A stretch of 20,494 nucleotides of DNA from an uncultured Olsenella sp. (GCA_947253595.1 CAMXZR010000018.1:1-20494); one strand, 5' to 3'; counted from the first letter of the stretch, positions 1-7,884 are shown. A program made the numbers and translations. Notes: generated by a model not told the origin, from the letters alone.

Positions 1-184
1 CTCCCCCGCCCACGACCCCCACCAGGATGCCCTCCCAGACCATGTCAATCTGGAAGCGACGCGAGAAGCGCCTCCTGACCTCGCCCTGCATCGTGTCCGA
101 GAACACCTTGCGCAGCCTCCCTTGCCCTGCTCTCCCGAGCGGCTCCTCTGCCACTGGCCCGACGTCACGCCAGTGGCCCAACAT
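1..184 (-). CDS. N-terminal part of a probable ClC-type chloride channel (runs off left edge)
   Basis: An open frame runs from an ATG at 184 (or the adjacent in-frame ATG at 187) to the left edge, giving 61 residues without a stop. It starts MLGHWRDVGPVAEEPLGR. A basic segment (EVRRRFSRRF, about residues 35-44) is followed by the start of a hydrophobic helix (MVWEGILVGVVGGG). A basic cytosolic tail followed by W-E-G-I-L-V-G is reminiscent of the first helix of ClC chloride channels and antiporters, but the fragment is too short to be sure. No good ribosome binding site precedes the ATGs. An in-frame GTG at codon 27 has GGGAGG about 9 nt upstream and may be the real start. The gene follows the NlpC/P60 gene on the same strand. 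Confidence 0.5.
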   Translation of the reverse strand, partial: MLGHWRDVGPVAEEPLGRAGQGRLRKVFSDTMQGEVRRRFSRRFQIDMVWEGILVGVVGGG

Positions 185-198
185 CATACGCAAATGCA

Positions 199-232
199 GG
201 ACGGGGACGAACTCCCTGGTCCATCCCCGTCC
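199..232. terminator. Hairpin downstream of the NlpC/P60 gene
   Basis: A perfect 9-bp inverted repeat (GGACGGGGA at 199-207, TCCCCGTCC at 224-232) with a 16-nt loop lies 28 nt after the NlpC/P60 stop codon and just before the next minus-strand start. It has no U-tract on either strand, so terminator function is only a guess from position. Confidence 0.3.
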
Positions 233-259
233 CCCGGCGATCCTTGGCTGGGGCGTCCC

Positions 260-1459
260 CTAGTAGCTGCCGCCGCCGATGAAGCCGTAGACGCTGGCGA
301 TGCACACATCGCGCCCGGGATACGGCGCGTGGATCATCTGGCCGCCGCCGATGTAGATGCCCACGTGGCCTTCGCTCGGGAAGACAAGGTCGCCCACCTG
401 GAGCTGGTCCATGCTGGTCTTCCAGTCTCCCGACGACTTGAGGGAGTCGATCATGTCGTAGGTGGTGCGACCGCGGGCGTAGCCGTAGCTGTAGCAGACC
501 AGGCCGGAGCAGTCCACGCCACTCGCGGAGGCACCGCCCCACTCGTAGGGCACACCGATCATGGAGTAGGCGGTGGAGAGGCCTCCGCCCGAGGAGCCGC
601 CGCTCTTCGCCGAGCCGGAATCATCCTTCTTGGCGGCCTGCTGGGCCTGGCTCTGCTGCTGGGAGGACTCCTCCTGGGTCGAGCTCTGGGAGGGTGCTTC
701 GGCTGCCTGGTCGTTCTGCGAGGAGGTCCCCTTGGACTGTCCGCCGTCGGAGCTGCCGCCACCATGGGCCTCGCTGATGACCTGGCTCACGGCGGAGGCT
801 TGGCCACCGCTCTGCTGGGCCTGCTGCTGCTCGGCCGCCGCCTGTGCAGCGAGCTGCTCCTGGACCTCGGCGCTCAGGCTGTTGTAGTACGAGCGGGTCT
901 GCTCGAGCTTGGAGTTGTACTCGGCGACCTGTGAGTTGAGGCTGTCCACGGCGGCCTGCTGGCCCTGCTGGCGCGACTCGAGCTCCTCCTCCTCGCCCTT
1001 GAGCTGACTCTGGAGGTCGTTGACTCGGGCAATGCTCTGTGCCTGGGCCGAGCTCACCTTTCCGGCGTAGTAGACGTTCTGGACGAACTCGCTGATACTG
1101 TTGGACCCCAGGGCGATCTGGAGCAGCGACACCGAGCCGTTCTTGTACGAGCTGCGCACCGTGGTGCCGAGCTCGTCGCGCGCGACCTGGAGCTGCTGCT
1201 GGGTCTCCTCGATCTGGCCCTGCTTCTGGCCGATCTGGTAACGGGTCTCCTCCAGCTCGGCGGTCTGGCTCTGCAGGCTCTCCTCCAGGGACGAGGCCTC
1301 GGAGCTGAGGGACGATATGGTGGCGGACGCCTGGGCGAGCTCGGACTGCGGGTCCGCCAGGGCTATCGTGGGGAGAAGCCCGGCGGTGGCCAGCACTGCA
1401 GTCAGGCCGGCGGTCACGGCCTTGCGTCCGAGGGAGCGAGCCAGGGGACTCATAGGCAT
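260..1459 (-). CDS. Secreted coiled-coil NlpC/P60 peptidoglycan hydrolase
   Basis: The protein is 399 aa. Residues 1-35 form a signal peptide: a basic start, a hydrophobic stretch and an ALA|D cleavage site. A long region rich in Gln, Glu and Ser (about 37-235) has the heptad look of a coiled coil, as in PcsB/CwlO/RipA-type hydrolases. A low-complexity Ser/Gln/Gly linker (about 235-294) leads to a C-terminal NlpC/P60 domain (about 295-399). The catalytic set is visible: Cys317 in DCSGL, His365 in GHVGIYIG and a third polar residue, His377 in MIHAP. Family members cleave D-Glu-meso-DAP-type stem-peptide bonds; the coil usually controls activity or localisation at the septum. I chose the ATG at 1459 because AAAGGA lies 7 nt upstream; an in-frame ATG at 1528 has no such site and would put 23 polar residues before the signal peptide. 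The gene stands alone, 119 nt after apt. Confidence 0.93.
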   Translation of the reverse strand: MPMSPLARSLGRKAVTAGLTAVLATAGLLPTIALADPQSELAQASATISSLSSEASSLEESLQSQTAELEETRYQIGQKQGQIEETQQQLQVARDELGTTVRSSYKNGSVSLLQIALGSNSISEFVQNVYYAGKVSSAQAQSIARVNDLQSQLKGEEEELESRQQGQQAAVDSLNSQVAEYNSKLEQTRSYYNSLSAEVQEQLAAQAAAEQQQAQQSGGQASAVSQVISEAHGGGSSDGGQSKGTSSQNDQAAEAPSQSSTQEESSQQQSQAQQAAKKDDSGSAKSGGSSGGGLSTAYSMIGVPYEWGGASASGVDCSGLVCYSYGYARGRTTYDMIDSLKSSGDWKTSMDQLQVGDLVFPSEGHVGIYIGGGQMIHAPYPGRDVCIASVYGFIGGGSY

Positions 1460-1578
1460 ATGGACGTCCTTTCGTAGGTTGATCCCATCAATTTTATGGT
1501 CCCGGCAAGAGGTCGGTGTCCATTCCACAGAACGGCCACCGGCCTGAAACCCTTGCCAGAGCGACGGGAGGCGCGTTC

Positions 1579-2112
1579 CTACTTCACCTGGACGAGGGTG
1601 AACACCTCCTGGTCAAAGGATTCGGCGATGGTCTTGCGGGGGTCCAGGAAGGCGAGCTCGAGGATGAAGGAGAAGCCCACGACCTCGGCCGCCGCCTTCC
1701 TGACCAGGCGGGCGGTGGCGACGGCGGTACCGCCCGTGGCGACGAGGTCGTCCACGATGAGCACCTTGTCGCCCTCGCTCACGCCGTCCTTGTGAATCTG
1801 CAGCTCGTCGGTGCCGTACTCGAGGGAGTAGGTCTCGGAGTAGACGGCGCGGGGGAGCTTGCCGGGCTTGCGTGCAGGAACGAAGCCCGCGCCGAGCTTG
1901 TATGCCACGGGCGCCCCGATCAGGAAGCCACGGGCCTCGGCGCCGACGATCCTCGTGATGCCAGCGCCCGCGTAGTGCTCGGCGATCTGGTCGACGGCCG
2001 AGGCGAGGCCCTCGGGCGAGGCCAGGAGCGGCGTGATGTCCTTGAATATCACGCCCGGCTCGGGGTAGTCGGGAATGTCCACGATGTATCTCTCGAGATT
2101 GCGGTCAGACAC
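1579..2112 (-). CDS. apt: Adenine phosphoribosyltransferase
   Basis: The 177-aa product matches the usual size of Apt and carries the type I phosphoribosyltransferase PRPP loop (VLIVDDLVATGGTA). It also has the Apt-typical N-terminus (IPDYPEPGVIFKDITPLL) and GAEARGFLIGAP. It salvages adenine with PRPP to AMP in the cytosol. The start is GTG at 2112, with AGAGGA 6 nt upstream. The gene lies 38 nt after the MerR gene on the same strand, so it is probably the last gene of an fha-merR-apt unit. No functional link between purine salvage and these two regulators is evident from the sequence. Confidence 0.95.
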   Translation of the reverse strand: MSDRNLERYIVDIPDYPEPGVIFKDITPLLASPEGLASAVDQIAEHYAGAGITRIVGAEARGFLIGAPVAYKLGAGFVPARKPGKLPRAVYSETYSLEYGTDELQIHKDGVSEGDKVLIVDDLVATGGTAVATARLVRKAAAEVVGFSFILELAFLDPRKTIAESFDQEVFTLVQVK

Positions 2113-2150
2113 GTCTGTTCCTCTCGTCTGGGGTCGCCTGCGGCGGCGCG

Positions 2151-2900
2151 CTAGTTCTGTCTGTCTTCCATCTGGCTGAAGGTCTGCGAGATCTGCCTGC
2201 GAATGAGGGCCTCGCGTACGTTGCCGGTAAGGCTCAGCATCTGTCGAAACGCCTGCTCGAACTGCTGGCGGCTCTCGCTGGTGAACTCCATCTGGACTCC
2301 GCCGCCCTTGCGCGCGAAGACGATGAGCGCCTGCTCGAACATGGCGCTCTCCCTGTTGGCGGCGGTCACGTACTGCCTCAGGTTCTTGGGTCCGATGCCA
2401 AAGTGGCGCAGCTCGTCGCAGGCCCGAATGAGCGGGAAGTCCCTGCCGTCCACCAGGTCGCGTCCGTGGGGGGACCTCTTGAGGGCGATGAGGCCCGCGT
2501 CAGCGAGCTGTCTCACGAAGCTCACCGAGATGCCCAGCACCTCGGGCATGCGGTCTATGGGATGGAGCTTTCTGGAGAGCTCCTCGTCCTCGTCGGGGAG
2601 GCGCAGCGAGCTAGGAAGCCCCAGGGCCTCGTCCTGCTCCCCCACCGACCCCGAGCCGTTGCCCTCGAGCCTCTCCTTGATGACGGAGAGTGGCAGGAAG
2701 CGGGTCTTCTGGAGGTAGAGGATGGTCTCGAGCCTGTGCACGTCATGCTGCGAGTACAGTCGGTACCCCGAGGGGGTGCGCGACGGATCGAGCAGCCCCT
2801 CGTCCTCGAGGTAGCGAACCTTCGATATGGAGAGGTCGGGGTACTGCGGCTGCAGCTTTCGGACGACCTTCCCGATCGTCAGATATCCGGCATCGGGCAT
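2151..2900 (-). CDS. MerR-family regulator of the Rv1828 type
   Basis: The protein is 249 aa. Its N-terminal winged HTH (about 7-80) has the MerR landmarks: LTIGKVVRKL, SKVRYLEDEGLLDPSRTPSGYRLYS, then a dimerisation-type helix. A second MerR-like helical segment follows (about 112-180, DRMPEVLGISVSFVRQLADAGL), and the C-terminal third is helical (about 180-249). No conserved metal-binding Cys pair is visible, which argues against a metal sensor. The two-part build resembles mycobacterial Rv1828. The start ATG lies 3 nt after the stop of the FHA gene, so translation is probably coupled. The fha-merR order is that of Rv1827 (garA)-Rv1828. Target genes cannot be read from the sequence. Confidence 0.85.
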   Translation of the reverse strand: MPDAGYLTIGKVVRKLQPQYPDLSISKVRYLEDEGLLDPSRTPSGYRLYSQHDVHRLETILYLQKTRFLPLSVIKERLEGNGSGSVGEQDEALGLPSSLRLPDEDEELSRKLHPIDRMPEVLGISVSFVRQLADAGLIALKRSPHGRDLVDGRDFPLIRACDELRHFGIGPKNLRQYVTAANRESAMFEQALIVFARKGGGVQMEFTSESRQQFEQAFRQMLSLTGNVREALIRRQISQTFSQMEDRQN

Positions 2901-2903
2901 GGG

Positions 2904-3335
2904 CTAGTTCCCGGTCTCGATTCTGGTCGGCTTCTGGTTGGTGTGGAACACCATGCGGAAGGTCCCGATCTGGATGGTGGAGCCGTCCTTGAGCATGGCG
3001 CGGTTCACGATGGCACCGTCCACCCAGCTGCCGTTGAGCGAGCCCAGGTCCTCGATGGTGGCGAAGCCCGATGCCAGCCCGCTGAGGTCGATGCGGGCGT
3101 GACGGCGCGACACCGTCATGTCGTTGAGGAAGACGGAGCTGTTGGGGTCGCGGCCGATGCTGACCTCGTCCTCGCCCAGCTCGAAGACGGAGCCCGTCTG
3201 GGGCCCCTTCACTATGGAGAGCGTGGGACTCGTGGGCTTGCCCTGGTCCATGAGGTTGGGCGAGGTGGAGTCGGAGGATGGCATGCGGAAGATCTCGGTC
3301 GCGCCCATCTGGGGGCTGTTGTTCGTAGACGTCAA
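2904..3335 (-). CDS. Small FHA-domain protein, GarA/OdhI-like
   Basis: The protein is 143 aa from the TTG at 3335, which has GAGGGGA 6 nt upstream; in-frame ATGs at 3374 and 3371 have no ribosome binding site and overlap a TATGAT -10-like hexamer. A single FHA domain fills residues about 38-130. The phosphothreonine-binding residues are visible: GRDPNSSVFL (Gly61-Arg62), TVSRRHA (Ser76, Arg77, His79) and LGSLNGSWV (Asn101). A flexible N-terminal tail contains ATEIFRMP (Thr13), which resembles the ETTSVF phosphorylation motif of GarA/OdhI. In the known proteins a Ser/Thr kinase (PknB/PknG) phosphorylates that Thr and the tail then folds onto its own FHA domain, shutting off binding to 2-oxoglutarate-linked enzymes. 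Kinase and targets here are unknown. Confidence 0.85.
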   Translation of the reverse strand: MTSTNNSPQMGATEIFRMPSSDSTSPNLMDQGKPTSPTLSIVKGPQTGSVFELGEDEVSIGRDPNSSVFLNDMTVSRRHARIDLSGLASGFATIEDLGSLNGSWVDGAIVNRAMLKDGSTIQIGTFRMVFHTNQKPTRIETGN

Positions 3336-3369
3336 GGCGGCTCCCCTCGAAGTGGAGTGTACGTAGAAC

Positions 3370-3375
3370 ATCATA
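3370..3375 (-). promoter_or_regulatory. Possible -10 box of the fha-merR-apt unit
   Basis: TATGAT lies 35 nt upstream of the chosen TTG start of the FHA gene, leaving room for a short leader with its ribosome binding site. No convincing -35 hexamer is present at the usual distance in the GC-rich sequence upstream. Confidence 0.25.
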
Positions 3376-3390
3376 GCGCTTGCGCGCGGG

Positions 3391-3771
3391 CTACCTGCAG
3401 GCGACGCAGTCCATCTCGACGAGCGCCCCCAGCGGGAGGCGGCTGACCTCCACGACGGAGCGCGCTGGAGCGGGCGTCACGAAGTAGCGCCCGTACACCT
3501 CGTCCACCGCGGGGAGGTCGTCCAGGTTTGCCAGGTAGAGCGTCGTCTGCGCCACATCCGAGAGGGTGCAGTCGCACTCCGAGAGGAGGGCGGCCACCAG
3601 GGCGATGATCCTCTCCGCCTCCGCGGCGGCCCCGCCCCCCACGACCCGCGTCGGATCGTGGGCGTCCACGGCGACCTGGCCCGCGGCGAAGACCAGGCGG
3701 CCGGCCGTGGTTCCCTGGGAATAGGGCCCCGCCGCGTCGGGGACCCCCGGCGCGTGGATGGAGTACTTCAT
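3391..3771 (-). CDS. ridA: RidA-family enamine/imine deaminase
   Basis: The 126-aa protein is one complete YjgF/YER057c/UK114 domain. The N-terminal HAPGVPDAAGPYSQG, GQVAVD and YLANLDDLPAVDEVY match the family. The catalytic Arg104 (PAPARSVVEV) and the conserved Glu119 (GALVEMDCVAC) are present, as in active RidA. RidA hydrolyses reactive 2-aminoacrylate and other enamines released by PLP enzymes to the keto acid and ammonia. The ATG overlaps the TGA of the upstream malY-like gene (ATGA), which indicates coupled translation with an enzyme whose chemistry passes through 2-aminoacrylate. Confidence 0.93.
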   Translation of the reverse strand: MKYSIHAPGVPDAAGPYSQGTTAGRLVFAAGQVAVDAHDPTRVVGGGAAAEAERIIALVAALLSECDCTLSDVAQTTLYLANLDDLPAVDEVYGRYFVTPAPARSVVEVSRLPLGALVEMDCVACR

Positions 3772-5012
3772 CGCCCGTCTCCCGGCTCGTCTACTGCGGA
3801 GAAGGCACCCAGCCTGCGCTCCCGGGCGGCGTGAGCGAGGCGCTCGAGCGCCTCCTCCAGCACGTCGGTGGGGCAGGCGAGGTTCAGGCGCTCGAAGCAG
3901 TCCCCCTCGGGGCCAAACAGGGAGCCCTCGTCCGGGAAGAGCATGGCGTCCTCGCACATGAAGGCTTCCAGCTCCTCCTTTGTGAGCTCCCAGGCACCGA
4001 AGTCGAGCCAGGCTAGGTAGGTCCCCTCGAGCGGGTAGAGCTCGACCTCGGGCAGGTACGCGGCGAGGAAACCCCTGAGCATCTGGTAGTTCGCCCACAC
4101 GAGGTCGATCAGCTGCTCGAGCCACTCGTCGCAGCTTGTGTAGGCTGCCTGGGTGGCGACGTAGGCGAAGGCGTTGAGCTCCAGGAACGGCACCCTGGCA
4201 AAGCCCTCCTCGAAGCGCTCGCGCATGGTCTCGTCGGGGATGTAGATCGCGGACGCCTGGCAGCCGGCCAGGTTGAAGGTCTTGGAGGGGGCGGTGCACA
4301 CCAGGATGTGGTCGTACTCGCCCGCGTCGGCCACGCGCAGGATGGTGGTGTGGGAGTAGCCGGGCATCACGAGGTCGTCGTGAATCTCGTCGCTCACCAC
4401 GATCACGTCGTTCGCGACGCAGACGTCGAGGAGGCGCCTCAGCTCGTCGGCCCTCCAGACGCGTCCCACGGGGTTGTGCGGGCTGCAGAGCACGAGCATG
4501 CGGTTTCTTGGGTCTGCCGCCTTCTTCGCCAGGTCCTCGAAGTCCATCTCGTAGGAGTGGCCGCCTCCCTCGAGCTCGACGCGTCTCAGGGGGTTGGTGA
4601 CCAGCGTGCGCCCGGTCCGCTCCACCGCCATGCGGAAGGGGTAGTACACCGGTGGCTGGATTATGACGCCGTCACCCTCCGCGGTGAGCGAACTCACGGC
4701 GTTGAAGATGGCCGGGACGACCCCCGGCGAGGTGACCAGCCAGGCGCGCGCCGGCGTCCAGCCGTGGTGGCGCGTCTGCCAGCCTATGCACGCGTCGTAG
4801 AAGGCATCGGTGGGCTCGGTGTAGCCGAGGATGGCATCGTCCAGGTAGGACCTCAGGGCGTCGATCACCTCGGGTGGGTTGCGCAGCTCCATGTCGGCGA
4901 CCGAGAGTGGCACGATCTGGTGCCCCACGCGGGGGTTGCGCCTGTACATGGCGTCCCATTTTGCCGATCCGGTGTTCTCTCGGCTCACATGGGTCTCGAA
5001 GTCGTATCCCAT
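3768..5012 (-). CDS. MalY/PatB-type pyridoxal-phosphate C-S lyase
   Basis: The 414-aa protein is a fold-type I PLP enzyme of the MalY/PatB branch. The N-terminus (SAKWDAMYRRNP, VPLSVADMELRNPPEV) is diagnostic for this branch. Cofactor-binding residues are in place: HNPVGRVW (Asn180), SDEIHDDLV (Asp208) and the Schiff-base Lys244 in APSKTFNLAG. Members cleave cystathionine or cysteine by beta-elimination to pyruvate, ammonia and homocysteine or H2S; some (E. coli MalY) also act as regulators, and some are aminotransferases. The start ATG at 5012 has a GGGAGGGAGAG purine tract just upstream. It ends in a 4-nt overlap with ridA. The exact substrate cannot be told from sequence. Confidence 0.9.
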   Translation of the reverse strand: MGYDFETHVSRENTGSAKWDAMYRRNPRVGHQIVPLSVADMELRNPPEVIDALRSYLDDAILGYTEPTDAFYDACIGWQTRHHGWTPARAWLVTSPGVVPAIFNAVSSLTAEGDGVIIQPPVYYPFRMAVERTGRTLVTNPLRRVELEGGGHSYEMDFEDLAKKAADPRNRMLVLCSPHNPVGRVWRADELRRLLDVCVANDVIVVSDEIHDDLVMPGYSHTTILRVADAGEYDHILVCTAPSKTFNLAGCQASAIYIPDETMRERFEEGFARVPFLELNAFAYVATQAAYTSCDEWLEQLIDLVWANYQMLRGFLAAYLPEVELYPLEGTYLAWLDFGAWELTKEELEAFMCEDAMLFPDEGSLFGPEGDCFERLNLACPTDVLEEALERLAHAARERRLGAFSAVDEPGDGR

Positions 5013-5067
5013 GGCATCTCTCCCTCCCTCGGGTCCCGGGCGATCGTCCGGGCACTCATCCGATTAT

Positions 5068-5913
5068 CTACGAACGCAGGCCCCGGGCGCCCACGAAGTC
5101 GCTTGACTCCCGTAGGAGCCCCTGGTCGTGGAGCTCACCCTCCGTGGGGCTCACGCGCCCGCCCTGGGCGAGCCAGCCCGCCCAGGGCAGCGCCTCCCCC
5201 AGGCGAGAGAGGACGCACGCATGGCCGACGGGCGTCACCGAGTCGAAGGAGAGGAGGCTCCTCCAGAGCCTGCGCACGAGCGCAGGCGGCACCATGAGGA
5301 GGAAGCAGTCCTCCTCCGCCATCGGCAGCCGCGCCACGAGGCAGCCTATTCTCCCGTCCAGGAGGAGCTCGCCGAGCCTGCCCGCTGCGGGGAGCGCGCC
5401 CTCGCCCGGCAGGTAGTCCCTGAGGACGGCCTCGGCGGAGTCGCCCCAGAGCGCGAGCGGGACGAGCCGCCCCGTGACGTCCTCGGTCTCCAGCCCCTCG
5501 TAGGGCCTGTAGCCCCCCTGCTCCACGCTTGCCAGGAACGACAGCCAGGCGCTCAGGGTCTGGAAGCGCGGACTCAGGTCCCAGATTGCGTACTCGTCGT
5601 CACCCGTACGTCCCAAGAGCGGGATCGACGCCAGGGAGCCGTCGCCCAGGAGGGCAGGCTGGAAGGAGCACTCCCCCACCGCGAGCACGTCGCCCGCGAA
5701 TGCGGCCCGCACCCAGGAGCTGGCCGGGTCGCCGGAGGCGAGCAGCACTTGCATGCCCGTGAGGTCGCAGAGCGCGCAGCCCCCGCAGAAGGGGTCGTCC
5801 GCGCCGTCCATGGCATACGAGACGGGGCCAAGGAGCGGCTCGTCGCCCTCGGGGAAGCGCGCGCCCAGGAGCAGGTGCTCCTCGTACAGTTCGCTCTGCA
5901 GCATGCGGGTCAC
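5068..5913 (-). CDS. GcvT/YgfZ-like protein of unknown function
   Basis: The 281-aa protein starts at GTG 5913 (an ATG three codons later is possible). The N-terminus (LYEEHLLLGARF) and the stretch about 47-130 (ALCDLTGMQVLLASGDPASSW, then LLGRTGDDEYAIWDLSPR and an AWL helix) resemble the aminomethyltransferase/YgfZ folate-binding fold. The C-terminal half contains a second barrel-like part (MAEEDCFLLMVPPALVRRLW). I see no complete set of GcvT catalytic residues, and the other glycine cleavage genes are absent nearby. A CGGCALC cluster (Cys43, Cys46, Cys49) is unusual for the family and could bind a metal. It lies 7 nt after the D,D-carboxypeptidase gene and 55 nt before malY, so it is probably co-transcribed with both. 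The family call is tentative. Confidence 0.72.
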   Translation of the reverse strand: MTRMLQSELYEEHLLLGARFPEGDEPLLGPVSYAMDGADDPFCGGCALCDLTGMQVLLASGDPASSWVRAAFAGDVLAVGECSFQPALLGDGSLASIPLLGRTGDDEYAIWDLSPRFQTLSAWLSFLASVEQGGYRPYEGLETEDVTGRLVPLALWGDSAEAVLRDYLPGEGALPAAGRLGELLLDGRIGCLVARLPMAEEDCFLLMVPPALVRRLWRSLLSFDSVTPVGHACVLSRLGEALPWAGWLAQGGRVSPTEGELHDQGLLRESSDFVGARGLRS

Positions 5914-5920
5914 ATCCAGA

Positions 5921-7105
5921 CTACGCGCCCATGAGCTGGGTCATGTCGAAGAAGAGGGGCAGTTCGAAGGGCGAGAAGGCTGGCACGCACAGGGGGCGCG
6001 AGCTCCCGCGCAGGCAGCTCACGGCCACGCTTCGCCCCTCCTGGGTCCAGGAGGAGTAGCCGAAGGGCCCGCCCAGGTCGCTGAGCCTGCCCTCCCCGCC
6101 CAGGGTCGTGGAGTACGAGACGGGCCGCTCGCGGTAGCGGCGACCGCCCACGCTCCACTCCGGCGTGACCACGACCTTGCCCCAGAAGCCGAGGGACCAG
6201 CCACTCACCCGGATGGGCCAGCTGCTGCGCGCCAAATGGATTCGCTCCAGGTACTCATCATAGACCCAGTCCATGAGGGTCGCAGTGTCGTCGAAGCGCC
6301 CCTCGTGCGTCTGGCAGCCCAGAACGCAGCTGAAGAGCTGCAGGCCATGACGGCGAGAGGAGCCCAGGAAGGTGGTGCCTGCCTCCACCGCTCCGGTCTT
6401 GATGCCGCAGAGGCCGCCGTAGCTCTCCATGAGCTCGTCGGTCGACTCGAAGGTCTGCTCCCGTCCGGCGACCACGCAGCTGTAGCTGCGCGTCATGACG
6501 GCCTGGGCTATGAAGGGGTAGTTCTCCAGTGCGTAGCGGCCCATCACCACGAGGTCGTGCGCGCAGGAGTAGTGCCCGTCCGCCTCGAGCCCGTGCGTGT
6601 TGGCGAAGTGCGTGTCGTCCATGCCCAGCTTCGCTGCCTTCTGGTTCATGAGCGCCACGAAGGCGTCGGTGCTGCCCGCCACGTTGATGGCGACGTCGTC
6701 CGCCGAGTCGTTGCCCGAGTACACGAGCATGGTCATCATTAGGTCGCGGAGCGTGGGGGCGTCCCCCTGCTTCCAGCCCGTGAGCTGGGCACCCTCGTCG
6801 TAGCTGCCCTCGACGACCGCGCAGACGTCGTCGAGCGACCTGCCCGAGTCGAGCGCCACCATGGCCGTCATGACCTTGGTGATGGACGCCATCGCCATGT
6901 GCTCGTGGGCGTCCTGGGCGAAGAGGACGCTCCCGTCCTGGTCCATGACCTCGTAGCTCCTGGCCTCGTCGAGCCTGGGAGGTTCGACTGCGAGCGCGGG
7001 GGCTGGCAGAGCCAGGCAGCACAGGAACGCGAGTACGAGGGACGCGATGCGAACGACGCGGGACGACCCCCCTGCGAGCGCACCTTGGGTGCGAGCGGGC
7101 CTCAT
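5921..7105 (-). CDS. dacA: D-alanyl-D-alanine carboxypeptidase (penicillin-binding protein, S11 family)
   Basis: The protein is 394 aa. A signal peptide covers residues 1-39 (hydrophobic SLVLAFLCCLALPAPALA). All three active-site motifs of the S11 family are present: Ser74-Ile-Thr-Lys77, Ser130-Gly-Asn132 and Lys236-Thr-Gly238. It trims the terminal D-Ala from peptidoglycan pentapeptides outside the membrane. The C-terminal part (about 290-394) is less typical, and the tail (FFDMTQLMGA) does not look like a clear amphipathic anchor. The ATG at 7105 overlaps the TGA of the phosphatidyltransferase gene (ATGA), which fixes the start although the frame stays open further upstream. The symbol is family-level, not a strict orthologue claim. 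Confidence 0.93.
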   Translation of the reverse strand: MRPARTQGALAGGSSRVVRIASLVLAFLCCLALPAPALAVEPPRLDEARSYEVMDQDGSVLFAQDAHEHMAMASITKVMTAMVALDSGRSLDDVCAVVEGSYDEGAQLTGWKQGDAPTLRDLMMTMLVYSGNDSADDVAINVAGSTDAFVALMNQKAAKLGMDDTHFANTHGLEADGHYSCAHDLVVMGRYALENYPFIAQAVMTRSYSCVVAGREQTFESTDELMESYGGLCGIKTGAVEAGTTFLGSSRRHGLQLFSCVLGCQTHEGRFDDTATLMDWVYDEYLERIHLARSSWPIRVSGWSLGFWGKVVVTPEWSVGGRRYRERPVSYSTTLGGEGRLSDLGGPFGYSSWTQEGRSVAVSCLRGSSRPLCVPAFSPFELPLFFDMTQLMGA

Positions 7106-7884
7106 CGGTCCTCGCCGTCCTCCGCCCTGAACGCAAGGGCGTCTCGCCTGATGGCGATGCCGGTCCTGGTGTATTCGAGGACGGCGAGCAGGGAGCAGAG
7201 GAGCCCCGCGTACACGAAGAAGATGCCCACGCAGGCGGGCTCGTGGTTGAGCCCGGGCAGCCAGCCGAGGCCAGTGACGCCCAACCCCCGCACGACGGGA
7301 AGCCCCAGCAGAAGGTCGCAGAAGCCGAACATGAGGAGGGCCGTCGCGGCCTTGCCCACGAAGACCACGTCGACCGGGCGGCGACGGTAGCGCTGCAGGC
7401 GCAGCCCACCCAGGAAGAGGTAGGCGTCGCGGCCGATGACGAAGCAGGCTACCCATACGGGGAGCTCCCCGTAGATGATGAGCCCCAAGACGCCCGTGAA
7501 GAGCAGCACGCGGTCCATGATGGGGTCCATGACCTTGCCCACCCAGCTGACGGTCTGAGTGCGGCGCGCCACCTGCCCGTCCAGGAAGTCCGTCACGGCG
7601 GCGACCGCATAGAACGCCAGCGCGACGTAGCGGTTCATGTCTGAGACGAACATCCACAGGAAGACGATGGTGAGCACAAAGCGGCAGGCCGTGATCACGT
7701 TGGCTACGGTGATGACCGCGTTGGACGGGTTCTGGGAGCTGCCCACGGGTGCGGTGACGGTGCCATGGGCCTGCGCCATGGCGGCGTCGTGGTCCGCCTG
7801 GCTCTTCACGCGGATCTCGATCTTGTCCTTGGTCTGTCCCAAACGAGTGCCTCCGATGCCCCGGGCCCTCGCCCGGAATCGCAT
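7102..7884 (-). CDS. CDP-alcohol phosphatidyltransferase family membrane protein (PgsA-like)
   Basis: The 260-aa protein carries the complete CDP-alcohol phosphotransferase signature D-x2-D-G-x2-A-R-x8-G-x3-D-x3-D, from Asp99 through Asp124 (DFLDGQVAR ... GKVMDPIMD). About six membrane segments surround it. The family joins a CDP-diacylglycerol or CDP-alcohol to a polyol, for example to make phosphatidylglycerophosphate or phosphatidylinositol phosphate; the acceptor cannot be told here. Two starts are possible: ATG 7884 with GAGGG 7 nt upstream, or TTG 7842 (246 aa) with GGAGG 7 nt upstream. The TTG would drop an Arg/Gly-rich extension unlike family N-termini. It overlaps dacA by 4 nt, linking lipid and wall metabolism in one transcript. 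Confidence 0.88.
   Translation of the reverse strand: MRFRARARGIGGTRLGQTKDKIEIRVKSQADHDAAMAQAHGTVTAPVGSSQNPSNAVITVANVITACRFVLTIVFLWMFVSDMNRYVALAFYAVAAVTDFLDGQVARRTQTVSWVGKVMDPIMDRVLLFTGVLGLIIYGELPVWVACFVIGRDAYLFLGGLRLQRYRRRPVDVVFVGKAATALLMFGFCDLLLGLPVVRGLGVTGLGWLPGLNHEPACVGIFFVYAGLLCSLLAVLEYTRTGIAIRRDALAFRAEDGEDR

Noticed and set aside
122..934. 270-codon plus-strand frame opposite the NlpC/P60 gene
   Set aside because: Composition (Ala/Gly/Leu-rich) reflects the antisense of a Gln/Ser-rich linker; the minus-strand gene has full catalytic motifs.
2403..3446. 347-codon plus-strand frame opposite merR and fha
   Set aside because: Shadow of the real minus-strand genes; no domain motif and no ribosome binding site.
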